Shown piece by piece: positions 33,378 through 42,749 of a DNA stretch of 64,000 nucleotides. The notes under the pieces were generated by a model. It was not told the origin of the DNA. It was given only the letters and a program-made list of their open reading frames with translations, and made no database searches. Position 1 is the stretch's first letter; each line of letters opens with the position of its first letter. The stretch covers positions 1 through 64,000 of the forward strand of contig CAVUWX010000020.1 of NCBI GenBank assembly GCA_963745205.1, given 5' to 3'. The translations under genes and the position numbers were made by a program. This DNA is from Hyphomicrobium_A sp963745205. Its GTDB lineage: Bacteria; Pseudomonadota; Alphaproteobacteria; Rhizobiales; Hyphomicrobiaceae.

Positions 33378-34460
33378 TCAGAGCGCACCCAGCGCGGAGC
33401 TTGCGACGCTTCTGTGCTTGCGGGCGTAGTGCCTATGATAGCTCCGCGCCGGGTGCGAAGCTTTCTCGCCCGTATCCGACACCGGAGTGCTCGCGGTCGC
33501 GGGCGTCCCGCCCTCGTGCGTGCGCTCGCGCGCATTGGGAGCGAGTTCGGAGACCGCGGGCGTGCTGACGGTGTCGAGCGTGGTGAGCTGGACCGCCTCG
33601 TAGAACGGCACCAACGTCTTTTTCGGCGGGTCCTTCTCCGCGCCCTTGGCCCGCTTTGCCTCGAGCTCGGCGGTGAGCGCTGGCAGCGGCGTGAACGTCG
33701 ATTTGGGACGCATCAGCACGATTTTGTAGCCGCGTTTCTTGAGCTCGCCGAGAATGGCGGGCAGCGCCTTGGCGGTCGACGCCTTGATGTCGTGGAACAG
33801 GATGATGCCACCGTTCTGGTGCTCGACCTGGGCGATCGTGCGCGCAAGGAGGCTCTGCGGACTGCCAATGTAGCTGTCGTTGGAAACGACGTCGACGGTG
33901 AAGGCCGCGATGCCGCGCTCCTGCAGGTAGGCGAGCAGCGGGGCGGAATCGCTCAAGCCGGGAAAGCGGAAGAACGGTGCGATCGGCTTGTCGCCGGCAG
34001 CGAGCGCCACGGCGGCGAAGCCGCGCTCGATCTGGTCCTTCGCCTTATCGAGGGCCAAGGCGCGCAGGTTCATCGGGTGCGACCAGGTATGCGTGCCGAC
34101 CGTGTGTCCACGCGCCAGCACCTCCTTCACCGTGTCGGGATAGGCCATGGCCATCTCGCCGACATTGAAGAACGTTGCCTTGGTGCAATACTCGTCCAGC
34201 GCGTCGAGGATGGGCTTGGTGAACTTCGGCAGCGGCCCGTCGTCGAAGGTCAGCACGACCTCCTTCGGTCCGAGGAAGCGCGGCTCCTTCTCGAATTTGG
34301 TGTACTCGCCGAACAGCGCCCCCGTCTTGGTGTCGATCTCCACGATGCGCGACACGCCGAGGGCGTTTTCGGGCTTTTTGCAGGTGGTCTCTTCGGCGGA
34401 GACGGGACTGAACGCCGCTGCGGCGAGCAGGAGCGCGAATGGAACGGACAGGCGGGTCAC
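33378..34460 (-). CDS. Polysaccharide deacetylase (NodB family), copy 1
   Basis: 360 residues from GTG 34460 (GAGG 7 nt upstream). The signal peptide is VTRLSVPFALLLAAAAFSPVSA. The NodB domain has EVVLTFDDGPLPKFT (motif 1 Asp-Asp), GHTVGTHTWSHPM (metal-binding HxxxH), APFFRFPG and GGIILFHDIK. It removes acetyl groups from an N-acetylated glycan, probably peptidoglycan or an exopolysaccharide. It shares the leading block ALGVSRIVEIDT with the neighbour at 34520 and with the copy at 54956. A His/Ser/Arg-rich tail is unique to this copy. Confidence 0.9.
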   Translation of the reverse strand: MTRLSVPFALLLAAAAFSPVSAEETTCKKPENALGVSRIVEIDTKTGALFGEYTKFEKEPRFLGPKEVVLTFDDGPLPKFTKPILDALDEYCTKATFFNVGEMAMAYPDTVKEVLARGHTVGTHTWSHPMNLRALALDKAKDQIERGFAAVALAAGDKPIAPFFRFPGLSDSAPLLAYLQERGIAAFTVDVVSNDSYIGSPQSLLARTIAQVEHQNGGIILFHDIKASTAKALPAILGELKKRGYKIVLMRPKSTFTPLPALTAELEAKRAKGAEKDPPKKTLVPFYEAVQLTTLDTVSTPAVSELAPNARERTHEGGTPATASTPVSDTGEKASHPARSYHRHYARKHRSVASSALGAL

Positions 34461-34519
34461 TTCATCACCTCGGAATTGCTGTGATCCACGAACAGACTTC
34501 GTGGGACTGACGTTGGGCC

Positions 34520-35521
34520 TCAGGGTTGCAGCGATTTTTCGAACAGTTGAATTCCCGCCTGCGTGGCGGCGGTATCGGTCTTCTTCGGCGTCGGATCGGC
34601 AGCGCCCTGGGGCCGCATCCACGGCACCGTCTCGTCCTTGCCGGCGTCAGTCTGCGACCAAACGAGCGAGCGCGAGGCGAGCGGTTGCTTGGCGACGGCG
34701 AGCTTGCGGTGCGCGATCTCGCGATCGGCCTGCGTGTCGTACTCGGCGAGTGCGGCGGCGGGCGCCTTCGGCACCATATGCACCACCTTGAAACCGCCCG
34801 CCTTCAGCGCGTCGAGGATGTCCTTGATGCCGTGCGCGGTCGAGGGCTGGATGTCGTGGAACAGCAGGATGCCCTTGCGGCGCTTCGCGAGCTGGGCCAT
34901 CACGGTCGCTTTCACGGCAGCGGGATCGCGCGTCTCGAAGTCGCGCGAGTCGACGTCGATGGCGAAGCTGCCGATGTTGCGGGACTTTAAGTAGTCGATC
35001 GACGTTTTGCTGGGTCGCAGATAGGGGAAGCGGAAGAAGGGCGCGATCGGGGTCTGCAGCGCGCGCGACACCCCGCTCAGGCCGAGCTCGACCTCGGTCT
35101 TCGCCTTGTCGAGGTCCAGATCCTGCAACTTTGCGTGCGACCAAGTGTGCGACCCGATCGTGTGTCCGTGCTTGGCCACCTCGCGCACCATGGCGGGATC
35201 GGCAACCGCCATGCGCCCGACCATGAAGAAGGTCGCCTTTGTGCAGTGTGCGTCGAGCGCCTTCAGGACTGCCGGGGTGTAAGGGCGCAACGGGCCGTCG
35301 TCGAAGGTGAGGACAACCTCGTGATCGCGCAGAAAGTCGAACTCTCCAGAGCCCGTATGGCCGAAGTGGGGGCCGTTCGTGGTGTCCACCTCGACGATGC
35401 GCGACAGGCCGAGAACGTCGCTGTGCGTGGCACATGCGTCAACTGCCGGAGCGTCTCCCGCTCCAGCCGCTGGGGCGCCGAGCAGCACGCATGCCACCGC
35501 TACAACCAAGTAACGCCGCAT
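34520..35521 (-). CDS. Polysaccharide deacetylase (NodB family), copy 2
   Basis: 333 residues from ATG 35521 with a signal peptide (RRYLVVAVACVLLGAPAAGA). Motifs are VVLTFDDGPLRPYTP, GHTIGSHTWSHAKL, APFFRFPYLRPS and KGILLFHDIQPSTAHG. The shared block DVLGLSRIVEVDT places it with copies 1 and 3. It lies 59 bp upstream of copy 1 on the same strand, so the two are probably a tandem duplication transcribed together. The C-terminal 80 residues are unassigned. Confidence 0.9.
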   Translation of the reverse strand: MRRYLVVAVACVLLGAPAAGAGDAPAVDACATHSDVLGLSRIVEVDTTNGPHFGHTGSGEFDFLRDHEVVLTFDDGPLRPYTPAVLKALDAHCTKATFFMVGRMAVADPAMVREVAKHGHTIGSHTWSHAKLQDLDLDKAKTEVELGLSGVSRALQTPIAPFFRFPYLRPSKTSIDYLKSRNIGSFAIDVDSRDFETRDPAAVKATVMAQLAKRRKGILLFHDIQPSTAHGIKDILDALKAGGFKVVHMVPKAPAAALAEYDTQADREIAHRKLAVAKQPLASRSLVWSQTDAGKDETVPWMRPQGAADPTPKKTDTAATQAGIQLFEKSLQP

Positions 35522-35788
35522 CAACCTGTTCCAGACGCTAAGGCCACTCCGAGCGCGCGAACTCTAGAGCGCGGCGCGGTATTCTAGTTAGAACTTAATC
35601 AACTAACATTTCCTCTAAACGGCGGTTTGTGCCAACGTTTCTTCGGACCCAGTTCGAAGCGCCGTGTTGCATTCGCGCACCAGACTGCGCGGCGGCCGTG
35701 CTAAGCGCAAAGTCCATCATCACGGTGTTGCCGAGTTCATGACAGGCCGGGCCTTGCTCGGTCGGGCACTCCAGAGGCGTGCGTTTCG

Positions 35789-37171
35789 ATGAGCGAAGCC
35801 CCACAGGATCCCGCAGCGCACGAGGTCGGCGGCGCACCGACGTCGGAGCTCGTACGCGCGGTCGCGGAGGCGTTGGAGGCACACGACAAGGACAAGGTCC
35901 GAAAGCTTCTCGCCGATGTGCAGGGGCCCGATCTTGCCGATCTGATCGAGCTTCTGGGCGCAGAGCAGCGCGTTCCCCTAATCCAGGCGTTAGGCCCGGA
36001 ATTCGACTTCGAAGTGTTGACCGAGGTCGACGAGAAGGTGCGCGATCAGATCTCGGAAGCGCTGCCCAACGAGGTGTTGGCCAAGGGCGTCACCGACCTC
36101 GAGAGTGACGACGCGGCCTACCTTCTCGGCGGCCTCGAGGCGAGTGACCAGCAAGAGATCCTCGACCAGCTCCCGCAATGGGACCGTGCTGCGGTGCAGC
36201 GCAACCTGCTCTACCCGGAGAAGACCGCCGGCCGCCTCATGCAGGCCGATTTCGTAGCGGTGCCGCCGTTCTGGACCGTTGGCCAGGTCATCGACTTTGC
36301 GCGCGACGCCGAGGATCTGCCCGAGACGTTTTCGGAGATCTTCGTCGTCGATCCCGGATTCCACCTACTCGGCAGCGTCGACATCAGCCGGCTGTTGCGC
36401 TCAAAGCGCGACGTCCACGTCGACAAGATCATGGACCCAGACCGCCACCAGGTGCAGGCCACCGACGACCAGGAGCAGGTGGCGCGCCAGTTCGAGCGCT
36501 ACGGCCTCATGGCCGCGCCGGTTGTCGACAAGAACGATCGCCTCGTCGGCGTCGTCACCGTCGACGACGTGGTCGAGGTGATCGAGCAGGAGGCGGACGA
36601 GGACGCCAAGCTCATGGCCGGCGTCGGCGACGAACGTCTCTCCGACAGCGTGCGCCAGATCACGCCGCCGCGCTTCTCCTGGCTCCTGGTCAACCTCTTG
36701 ACCGCGATCCTCGCCTCGGCCGTTATTAGTCTGTTCGACGCCACGATTCAGAGCATGGTCGCGCTCGCGGTGCTGATGCCGATCGTTGCCTCCATGGGCG
36801 GCAACGCCGGCACGCAGACGATGACGGTCGCCGTGCGCGCGCTCGCGACCAAGGAGCTGACGCCGGCGAACGTCGTGCGCGTCGTCATCCGCGAGACGGC
36901 GGTGGGGCTGATCAACGGGTTCGCCTTCGCGGTGATCATCGCGCTGATCGCGATCGCGTGGTTCGGGACCGATAAGCTTGGCCTGGTCATCGGCACGGCA
37001 ATGGTGGTCAACCTGCTCGCTGCCGCGCTCGCCGGCATCTTCATACCGCTTGGCTTGAACCGCATGGGGTTCGACCCGGCGGTGGCCTCCACTGTGTTCG
37101 TGACGACGGTGACGGACGTCGTGGGCTTCTTCTCGTTCTTGGGGCTGGCCAGCCTGTGGCTCGTGAAGTGA
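35789..37171 (+). CDS. mgtE: Magnesium transporter MgtE
   Basis: 460 residues. Layout: the cytoplasmic superhelical N domain (about 20-140), tandem CBS domains (about 145-270; MQADFVAVPPFWTVGQVIDFAR and VDKNDRLVGVVTVDDVVEVIEQEADED), the plug helix, and a five-helix pore (LLTAILASAVISLFD, MVALAVLMPIVASMGGNAGTQTMT and onward). It is a dimeric Mg2+ channel gated by Mg2+ binding between the N and CBS domains. The 267-bp leader shows no recognisable Mg riboswitch. Confidence 0.95.
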   Translation: MSEAPQDPAAHEVGGAPTSELVRAVAEALEAHDKDKVRKLLADVQGPDLADLIELLGAEQRVPLIQALGPEFDFEVLTEVDEKVRDQISEALPNEVLAKGVTDLESDDAAYLLGGLEASDQQEILDQLPQWDRAAVQRNLLYPEKTAGRLMQADFVAVPPFWTVGQVIDFARDAEDLPETFSEIFVVDPGFHLLGSVDISRLLRSKRDVHVDKIMDPDRHQVQATDDQEQVARQFERYGLMAAPVVDKNDRLVGVVTVDDVVEVIEQEADEDAKLMAGVGDERLSDSVRQITPPRFSWLLVNLLTAILASAVISLFDATIQSMVALAVLMPIVASMGGNAGTQTMTVAVRALATKELTPANVVRVVIRETAVGLINGFAFAVIIALIAIAWFGTDKLGLVIGTAMVVNLLAAALAGIFIPLGLNRMGFDPAVASTVFVTTVTDVVGFFSFLGLASLWLVK

Positions 37172-37257
37172 CCTGGACTTCGGCTGCGCAGCAAGCGCGG
37201 CTTACATAAGCGGACGACATGAGACGCCCCGGCGATTAGATTGGGCACGATTTTCTC

Positions 37258-38283
37258 GTGCTCAAGACTATGGGTAGTTCCGTGGCTCGAAAGACTGTCG
37301 CCAGTCCGGCGTTGGCCGCTTTGATCATCGCCACATTTGGAACCGCTGTTGCGTCCGCGGCAGAAAAATGTCTGAAGTACCTGCCAACGACCGGCACCTC
37401 TATCGAGGTTCCCTGCGAAGCGGGGGAGGATGCGCAGGCGACTGGGGACACTTGCGACCGGCTAGCGGCAAACCCCTTTGACCCCAACCACGTGACCCAG
37501 GGGGTCCCGTTCGCCGAGATTCAGCAAAGCGCAGCCGTGACGGCGTGCGGCAAGGCCGTCGAGCGCAATCCCCAGACGCCCCGGTTCAAGTACCAGCTCG
37601 CGCGGGCGTTGGATCGCAGCGGGGCTTACGGTGAAGCCCTTCAACTGTACCGGCCGCTCGCCGAAGCTGGATATGCGAGTGCCTTGAATGGTCTGGCCCA
37701 ACTGTATGAGCACGGCAACGGCGTAGCAAAAAGCGAGACCGAGGCCGTTCGCTTTTACAGGCAGGCAGCGGATAAGGGATACGCTATCGCCATAACCAAT
37801 CTCGGTTTGATGTACGCGCAGGGCCGCGGCGTCGCGAAGGACGAGACCGAGGCCGTACGCCTGTTCAAGCAGGCATCGGAGAAAGGCGACGCCCTCGGCA
37901 TGTATTCCCTCGGTGTGATGTATTCGGCCGGCAACGGCGTAGCGAAGGATGAGACCGAGGGCGTTCGCTTGTTCAGGCAGGCGGCGGAAAAGGGGAACTC
38001 AACTGCCATGTACGGTCTCGGCAATGCGTACGCGTTCGGCCGCGGCGTAGCGCAGGACGAGAAGGAGGCCGCACGCTGGATTTTCGCGGCGATCGAGAAG
38101 GGCGATGGTGTCGCGATCAAAGAGATGACGTCCAACGCCTTAGAGTGGACCATCAGTTTCCGCGCGGAGCTGCAGAAGCGCCTGCGCGATGCCGGGGTGT
38201 ACGGAGGACCGACCGAAGGCGACTTCGGCCCGGAGACCGCGGAGGCCATTGCGGCCTTGGCGCCCCGCGCGAAACAGCATTGA
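37258..38283 (+). CDS. Secreted Sel1-repeat protein with C-terminal peptidoglycan-binding-like segment
   Basis: Up to 341 residues (GTG 37258; ATG 37270 is an alternative). A signal peptide precedes four to five Sel1 repeats from about residue 120, with the pattern AxxxLGxMYxxGxGVAKDETEAVRLFxQAxEKG. The last 45 residues (RAELQKRLRDAGVYGGPTEG, ETAEAIAAL) resemble a PG_binding_1 motif. It probably organises proteins at the cell wall. Confidence 0.8.
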   Translation: MLKTMGSSVARKTVASPALAALIIATFGTAVASAAEKCLKYLPTTGTSIEVPCEAGEDAQATGDTCDRLAANPFDPNHVTQGVPFAEIQQSAAVTACGKAVERNPQTPRFKYQLARALDRSGAYGEALQLYRPLAEAGYASALNGLAQLYEHGNGVAKSETEAVRFYRQAADKGYAIAITNLGLMYAQGRGVAKDETEAVRLFKQASEKGDALGMYSLGVMYSAGNGVAKDETEGVRLFRQAAEKGNSTAMYGLGNAYAFGRGVAQDEKEAARWIFAAIEKGDGVAIKEMTSNALEWTISFRAELQKRLRDAGVYGGPTEGDFGPETAEAIAALAPRAKQH

Positions 38284-38462
38284 GGGGTGCGGACGCACCA
38301 TTGCGGTGAATGCAATGGGTCAGGGCGCGAAAGGATGCCTTTCGTCACGCCAGGAGCGTGGACGTGACAACGTGCATTCGATAACCGTTTGCATTCCGCC
38401 GGCGAGAGCGCAGACTGTCTGTTCGGTTGGCGCTCCCCACTTAACCGTCCTCAAGGGCCCGC

Positions 38463-39827
38463 TCAGCTCGAGGGCTGATCGAGACGGCGCGTGAGGTTCT
38501 CGAACTCCTGGCGCAGCTCCTCGTTCTTGAAGATCTGGTCGAAGGTCGGCGCCTCGAGCTTTTGGATTGCCTCGAATGAGGCGGCGCTGTCGCGCATCAG
38601 GTTCTTCAGCTGGAAGCTTGCTTCCACCGTCTCGTAGGTATTGTCGGCGATGCGCAGGTCGTGCGTCGCGCGCGTGCGCGCTTTGGCGATCTGCTCGCGC
38701 TGCTGCTGCAGGTAGCGCCGGTAGGCCTTCGCCGCGTCCTCGGCCACCTTTTGAGCGTCGCGATTGGCTTGCAGCGCGCGCAGCTGGTCGGGGCGGTTCT
38801 CGGCCTGCAACAGCTTGGCGGTCTTGGCCTGCGCCGCGTCGATGTCCTTCAGGATGGCATCGAGCTTGGGCATGTAGTTGGTATCGATCTTGTCGATGGT
38901 CGAATCCTGCGCGTGCACCAGCATGGCGAACAGTGCCGCGTGCATGGCGAAGTACTTGCGCGAGGCGTTCATGTTGTCGCCGGCCGCGGTCAGAAGCTTG
39001 CCGAGCTGATTGTCGATGGTTTTCGCCGCGTTGAACACGGCGACGAGCCGCACGAGGTCGCCCGAGAGCACGCTGTCGAGCAACAAGTCGACCTGCTCCG
39101 GCGCCATCTCCACGCCGGCCTTGGCGAGTGCTGCCACGATCTCCGTTTTGGTCTTGGCGATCTCGTCCTGGTTCTGCGCGATGCGCTTCTCCGCGTCCGC
39201 GATGTTGCCATTGAGGCTGTCGACGGTGTCGGTCAGCACGCCGGGAAGCATGGCGTCCTTCGGTGCCGTGATCTGCTTTTCCTTCAGCCCGGCGATTTGG
39301 GCCTCGATGTCGCGGATGTTGTGCCGCAAGCTCTCGACCTTCTTCTGCATGTCGACGATGGGCACATCCGTCACGATGCCGAGCGCGCTATCGAGCAGAT
39401 TGCGGACGCGCTTCTCGCGGTCCTCGCGCGTTTCCGTCCACAGAGGCGTCAGGATGAACTCGTCGCGGCCCGGGAGCTTCTGCGCTTCGGCGCGCTGCTG
39501 GGCGGTGTCCTGCAGCACGGAATCGATTGCGAGCATGAGCTGGCGCGCCTGCTCGTAGGCCTGCTCGCCCTCGCGCGGATCCTTCGGCGGCGCCGGCGGT
39601 CCCATCTGCGGGGCGACCGCGCCCGGCGGGGATGCTGGGGGTGCCGCACCCGGGGCTGCCGGCGGAGCGGGAGGAGCGGTCTCGGCAACCTTGGTTGCCG
39701 GCGACTTGGCGATGAGATCGGCGATGCCATCGCGCTGCGCCGTCTGCGCGAAGCAAGGCGCTAGGGAAGCGCCGAAGGTGGCGGCAAGAGCGAGAATGAG
39801 GATCGGCCCACGAGCACCGGCAGCCAT
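38463..39827 (-). CDS. Exported coiled-coil protein of unknown function
   Basis: 454 residues from ATG 39827 (GGAGGT upstream). A signal peptide ends at APCFAQ; a Pro/Ala-rich stretch follows, then nearly all-helical sequence with heptad-like segments (VESLRHNIRDIEAQIAGLKEKQ, IADAEKRIAQNQDEIAKTKTEIVAALAKAG, and RYLQQQREQIAKARTRATHDLRIADNTYETV). A periplasmic scaffold is likely. No family is recognised. Confidence 0.65.
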   Translation of the reverse strand: MAAGARGPILILALAATFGASLAPCFAQTAQRDGIADLIAKSPATKVAETAPPAPPAAPGAAPPASPPGAVAPQMGPPAPPKDPREGEQAYEQARQLMLAIDSVLQDTAQQRAEAQKLPGRDEFILTPLWTETREDREKRVRNLLDSALGIVTDVPIVDMQKKVESLRHNIRDIEAQIAGLKEKQITAPKDAMLPGVLTDTVDSLNGNIADAEKRIAQNQDEIAKTKTEIVAALAKAGVEMAPEQVDLLLDSVLSGDLVRLVAVFNAAKTIDNQLGKLLTAAGDNMNASRKYFAMHAALFAMLVHAQDSTIDKIDTNYMPKLDAILKDIDAAQAKTAKLLQAENRPDQLRALQANRDAQKVAEDAAKAYRRYLQQQREQIAKARTRATHDLRIADNTYETVEASFQLKNLMRDSAASFEAIQKLEAPTFDQIFKNEELRQEFENLTRRLDQPSS

Positions 39828-39888
39828 TTGAGACCTCCACTTTCGCGCGAACGGAGCCCCAGAATTCCGGCTATTCGATGATGTGCCG

Positions 39889-40584
39889 TCAGCCGTTGAC
39901 GTTTGCGGCGGCGCGCGCGATGAGGTCGAGCAAACGGCAGTCAATTTGGCGCGCGTCCGTCAGCACCAGCATGTGGGAAAGCGCCTCGTCCTTGCCAAGG
40001 CCGCCGCCGGGAGCGCCCTTTTTCAGGCCGTCACCGGTAGGGTGGCTGCCGAGAGCCAGATGCAGGCGCAGCTCTTTTGAGCCGATGCCGAGGCGGGCAA
40101 ACTCGGCTGGATCGGCGATGGCGATAAAGGTCGAACGGGCCTTGAGGCGCGCTCCCGGCCGCACCGACTTGATCTGGGCAATGACATGCTGCGCCAGCGG
40201 CCGGTAGGCCTTGGCCTTGGCTAGCAGCTCGTCGAGCGCGCCGGCGAGAGGATCCGCCGCGACGTGAGCCACAGGCTCGGTCGGTGCGGGCAAAGCCGAG
40301 GGGCCGACCGGCACTGCACGCTTTTCCCGTCGGCGCACGCTCGCGCGGGGATTGATCTTGCCGCTGTCGGCGTAGATCGGCCGGCCGCCGTTGTGGTGGA
40401 TGCGCTCCAGCCACGAGGCCTTGGAGAACATGAAGCCCTGCCGGCGCAGCCAATCAATGATGTCATTGCGGTGGGGCAGCTCCTCAGCCGAGATCGCCGC
40501 CATCCACGCGGAAAGATCGCGGCCGGTGTTCTCCTTGAGGCCGTCGATGAACGCGCGCTCCTTCTCGCCGTAGTCGATGGCCAT
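39889..40584 (-). CDS. DUF4287/DUF5655 domain protein
   Basis: 231 residues. The N-terminal DUF4287 part reads FIDGLKENTGRDLSAWM and PHRNDIIDWLRRQGFMFSKASWLERIHHNGGRPIY. The C-terminal DUF5655 part reads LAQHVIAQIKSVRPGARLKARSTFIAIADPAEFARLGIGSKEL. The two domains frequently occur together in soluble proteins of unknown role. Its stop is 62 bp from the coiled-coil gene; all genes 38463-41610 share the minus strand. Confidence 0.75.
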   Translation of the reverse strand: MAIDYGEKERAFIDGLKENTGRDLSAWMAAISAEELPHRNDIIDWLRRQGFMFSKASWLERIHHNGGRPIYADSGKINPRASVRRREKRAVPVGPSALPAPTEPVAHVAADPLAGALDELLAKAKAYRPLAQHVIAQIKSVRPGARLKARSTFIAIADPAEFARLGIGSKELRLHLALGSHPTGDGLKKGAPGGGLGKDEALSHMLVLTDARQIDCRLLDLIARAAANVNG

Positions 40585-40593
40585 CGTGTTCCT

Positions 40594-41079
40594 TCAGATC
40601 CAGCGGCGCGACTTGGCTTTGTAGTCGAGATAAGTGCGGCCGAAACGGCGTTCCAGGTAGCGCTCCTCGGGCAGGATCGCGAGCCAGGTCACGAAAAAGC
40701 CGAAGACCACGGCAGCGACCACGAACCAGACGTCCTTCGTCAGCTCGGCGAGGCCGAAGAGGATGAGGCAATCGCCGAGATAAATCGGGTTGCGGAAGCG
40801 CCGATATGGCCCCGTCGTCACCAGCGCGGTCGCGCCGGCATGCGGGCGCACGGTCGTCCCCGCTTGTCGCAGCATCAGGATCGAGACGACGAGCAGCACG
40901 ACACCCAAAACGCCGAGCCCGAGCCCGACGTAGTGCGCCGCCCGGTCGTCGAGACCTGGCCACGGGAGCGGCGCGATGCGGCTCAAGAGTAACGCGCCGG
41001 CGATGACCGCAACGATGAGGATCGGCGGCCAGGGAAGGCTGCTTGGGCGATCGGACGTATTGGGTAAAGTCTGCGTCAT
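40594..41079 (-). CDS. Isoprenylcysteine carboxyl methyltransferase-like (PEMT/ICMT) membrane protein
   Basis: 161 residues from ATG 41079; an in-frame ATG at 41109 adds 10. Several membrane helices (PPILIVAVIAGALLLSRI, YVGLGLGVLGVVLLVVSILML) precede the signature LVTTGPYRRFRNPIYLGDCL and the C-terminal EERYLERRFGRTYLDYKAKSRRWI. These are conserved in the ICMT/PEMT family of membrane SAM methyltransferases. The bacterial substrate is unknown. Ends 9 bp before the start of the DUF4287 gene. Confidence 0.8.
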   Translation of the reverse strand: MTQTLPNTSDRPSSLPWPPILIVAVIAGALLLSRIAPLPWPGLDDRAAHYVGLGLGVLGVVLLVVSILMLRQAGTTVRPHAGATALVTTGPYRRFRNPIYLGDCLILFGLAELTKDVWFVVAAVVFGFFVTWLAILPEERYLERRFGRTYLDYKAKSRRWI

Positions 41080-41145
41080 CGGCGTGCCCCGGAGCAAGCG
41101 CCTGACCATTACACCAGAATGCCGCTCAGCCCCTACCGTGCGCGC

Positions 41146-41610
41146 TTACTGCTTTGTTTTGGTGGGGATTGGCTCGGGCACGCTGTCGGTCTTTTTGAGC
41201 TCGGCTTCGATGTCGAAAATCTTGCACTTCTTGGCGGCGAGCTCGCGATTATAGGCCTCCAGCATCGCCCGATCCTTGCGGTACTGGCCGTCGGGGTCCA
41301 TGCCCTCCTTGGTGCCGCCGAAGATGGGCGTGGTGACGGCCTGCGCAGTGCGCGCCATGGTGCTCGCCTTGGCGCGGGTGTCGTAACCGCGAATTTGCAG
41401 GATGCGCACCTGCATTTTGCCGGTGAGCTTCTTGCAGTCGTATTTCTTCTCGTCCTCGGTGAGCTCGTAAGCTGAGAAGGCGGCCGTATCGTTGGCGAGC
41501 GGAGGAGGGTCGCTGACGAGCGCAGGCGGCGGCTCGGTAGGCGCACCGGCGCACCCGCATGCGAGCGCGGCTATCGACAGCAACAGACCGAACGCGCCGA
41601 GCCGGACCAT
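41146..41610 (-). CDS. Putative lipoprotein
   Basis: 154 residues from ATG 41610. The lipobox is LACGCAG at the end of a short hydrophobic segment. The mature protein is Pro-rich at first, then KKYDCKKLTGKMQVRILQIRGYDT and a helical region ending in AKKCKIFDIEAELKK. It is conserved-looking but not a named family to me; presumably anchored in the envelope. Confidence 0.65.
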   Translation of the reverse strand: MVRLGAFGLLLSIAALACGCAGAPTEPPPALVSDPPPLANDTAAFSAYELTEDEKKYDCKKLTGKMQVRILQIRGYDTRAKASTMARTAQAVTTPIFGGTKEGMDPDGQYRKDRAMLEAYNRELAAKKCKIFDIEAELKKTDSVPEPIPTKTKQ

Positions 41611-41770
41611 GGCATCCTATTCACCCGCAAGGGGTAACGAGACCCCAATCGGGGCGGATTGAAGGCATTTCGCGACGCTTGACCGCGGCCAACGGCCCTT
41701 CTTGCGCAGTTGCGCCGGGCCGGTCCCCACGGTTCAATGTTCCGATCGGGGTGATCGAGACGAGGGGTTG

Positions 41771-42208
41771 ATGATGCAGATTGCATTCGCGTCCTGCATG
41801 GGATGCCTGCTGGTGGGGTTCGCGTACCTTGGACCGGCGTGTGCCCAGGAGGAGCCCAAGCACTTCGTGTGCTCCTTCTCGACCGGCAACTCGTGGAGCT
41901 ACGACGGCGGCGGCTTCAAGTCGGAGGCATCGGCGCCGCTCACCTTCGAGATCACCGACATCAATCTTGACGGCCAATCGGCGCGCCTCATCACCGACGG
42001 GCGCGACCAGCCGGGCATGCTCAAGATCGTGCGCGCCATCAACGCCAACCATTTCCTCGAGGTCATGAACGAGGGCTTCCTCAACCTCACGACCGTCTAC
42101 GACAAGGACGCGGCGACGGGCGCCTATCCGGCGGTGCACTCGCGCCATTTCGGGCTGATGGGCCAACCCGTGTTCGCCCAATACGCCGGAACGTGCAGAT
42201 CCAAGTGA
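41771..42208 (+). CDS. Small secreted protein of unknown function
   Basis: 145 residues from ATG 41771 (ATG 41774 is equivalent). The signal peptide ends at GPACAQE. The mature part (FVCSFSTGNSWSYDGGGFKS, ITDINLDGQSARLITDG, NHFLEVMNEGFLNLTTVYD) looks like a beta-barrel domain with two Cys. Family unknown. It reads toward the DUF1489 gene after 88 bp. Confidence 0.6.
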   Translation: MMQIAFASCMGCLLVGFAYLGPACAQEEPKHFVCSFSTGNSWSYDGGGFKSEASAPLTFEITDINLDGQSARLITDGRDQPGMLKIVRAINANHFLEVMNEGFLNLTTVYDKDAATGAYPAVHSRHFGLMGQPVFAQYAGTCRSK

Positions 42209-42296
42209 GCTGTGGATGCGCCCGGAATTGCGCTCGCGCTGCCGAGGCTCGATGGTCAATGCTGCGCGGCAATTGTTGTCCTGAAGGAGCGAGGCG

Positions 42297-42734
42297 ATGA
42301 CGCTTCATCTGATCAAGCTGTGCGTCGGCGCCGCCTCTATCGAGGACCTCGCCGCCTGGCAGCGCGAGCGGCTCGCCGAGCAGAAGAAGGCCGGCGAGAA
42401 GCCGCGGCTGTTCCACACGACGTTCCAGATGCCGAAGCGGCAGGCGGAACTCTTGGACGGCGGCTCGCTCTATTGGGTCATCAAAGGCGTGATCCAGGTG
42501 CGCCAGCGCATCGCCGGCTTCGACGAAGGACACAAGGCGGACGGCTCTCGCTGCTGCCTGATCTTGCTCGACGCGGCGCTCGTCCCCGTGCGACCCCTGT
42601 CACGCCGCGCCTTCCAGGGATGGCGTTATTTCGATCCGGCGGATGCGCCGCCCGATCTTAATCGCGGCGACAGGAAGCTGTCGGGGCTGCCGCCGAAGAT
42701 GCGGCGCGATCTTGCCGACCTCGGACTGCTGTAG
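42297..42734 (+). CDS. DUF1489 family protein
   Basis: 145 residues matching DUF1489: MTLHLIKLCVGAASIEDLAAW, RLFHTTFQMPKRQAELLDGGSLYWVIKG, CCLILLDAALVPVRP and AFQGWRYFDPADAPPDL. The family is almost restricted to Alphaproteobacteria; its biochemical role is unknown. The preceding GAAGGAGCG is a strong ribosome binding site. The aminotransferase follows after 15 bp, so the pair is probably one operon. Confidence 0.88.
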   Translation: MTLHLIKLCVGAASIEDLAAWQRERLAEQKKAGEKPRLFHTTFQMPKRQAELLDGGSLYWVIKGVIQVRQRIAGFDEGHKADGSRCCLILLDAALVPVRPLSRRAFQGWRYFDPADAPPDLNRGDRKLSGLPPKMRRDLADLGLL

Positions 42735-42749
42735 GATCACCTAAGCCCC

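Noticed and set aside
32009..33535. 508-codon minus-strand frame opposite the helix-hairpin-helix gene
   Set aside because: Spans two intergenic regions and the whole sense gene; composition is a codon-position shadow.
35595..35775. Minus-strand frame ending QHGASNWVRRNVGTNRRLEE
   Set aside because: Plausible residues but no start with a ribosome binding site and no family; left out of the feature list.
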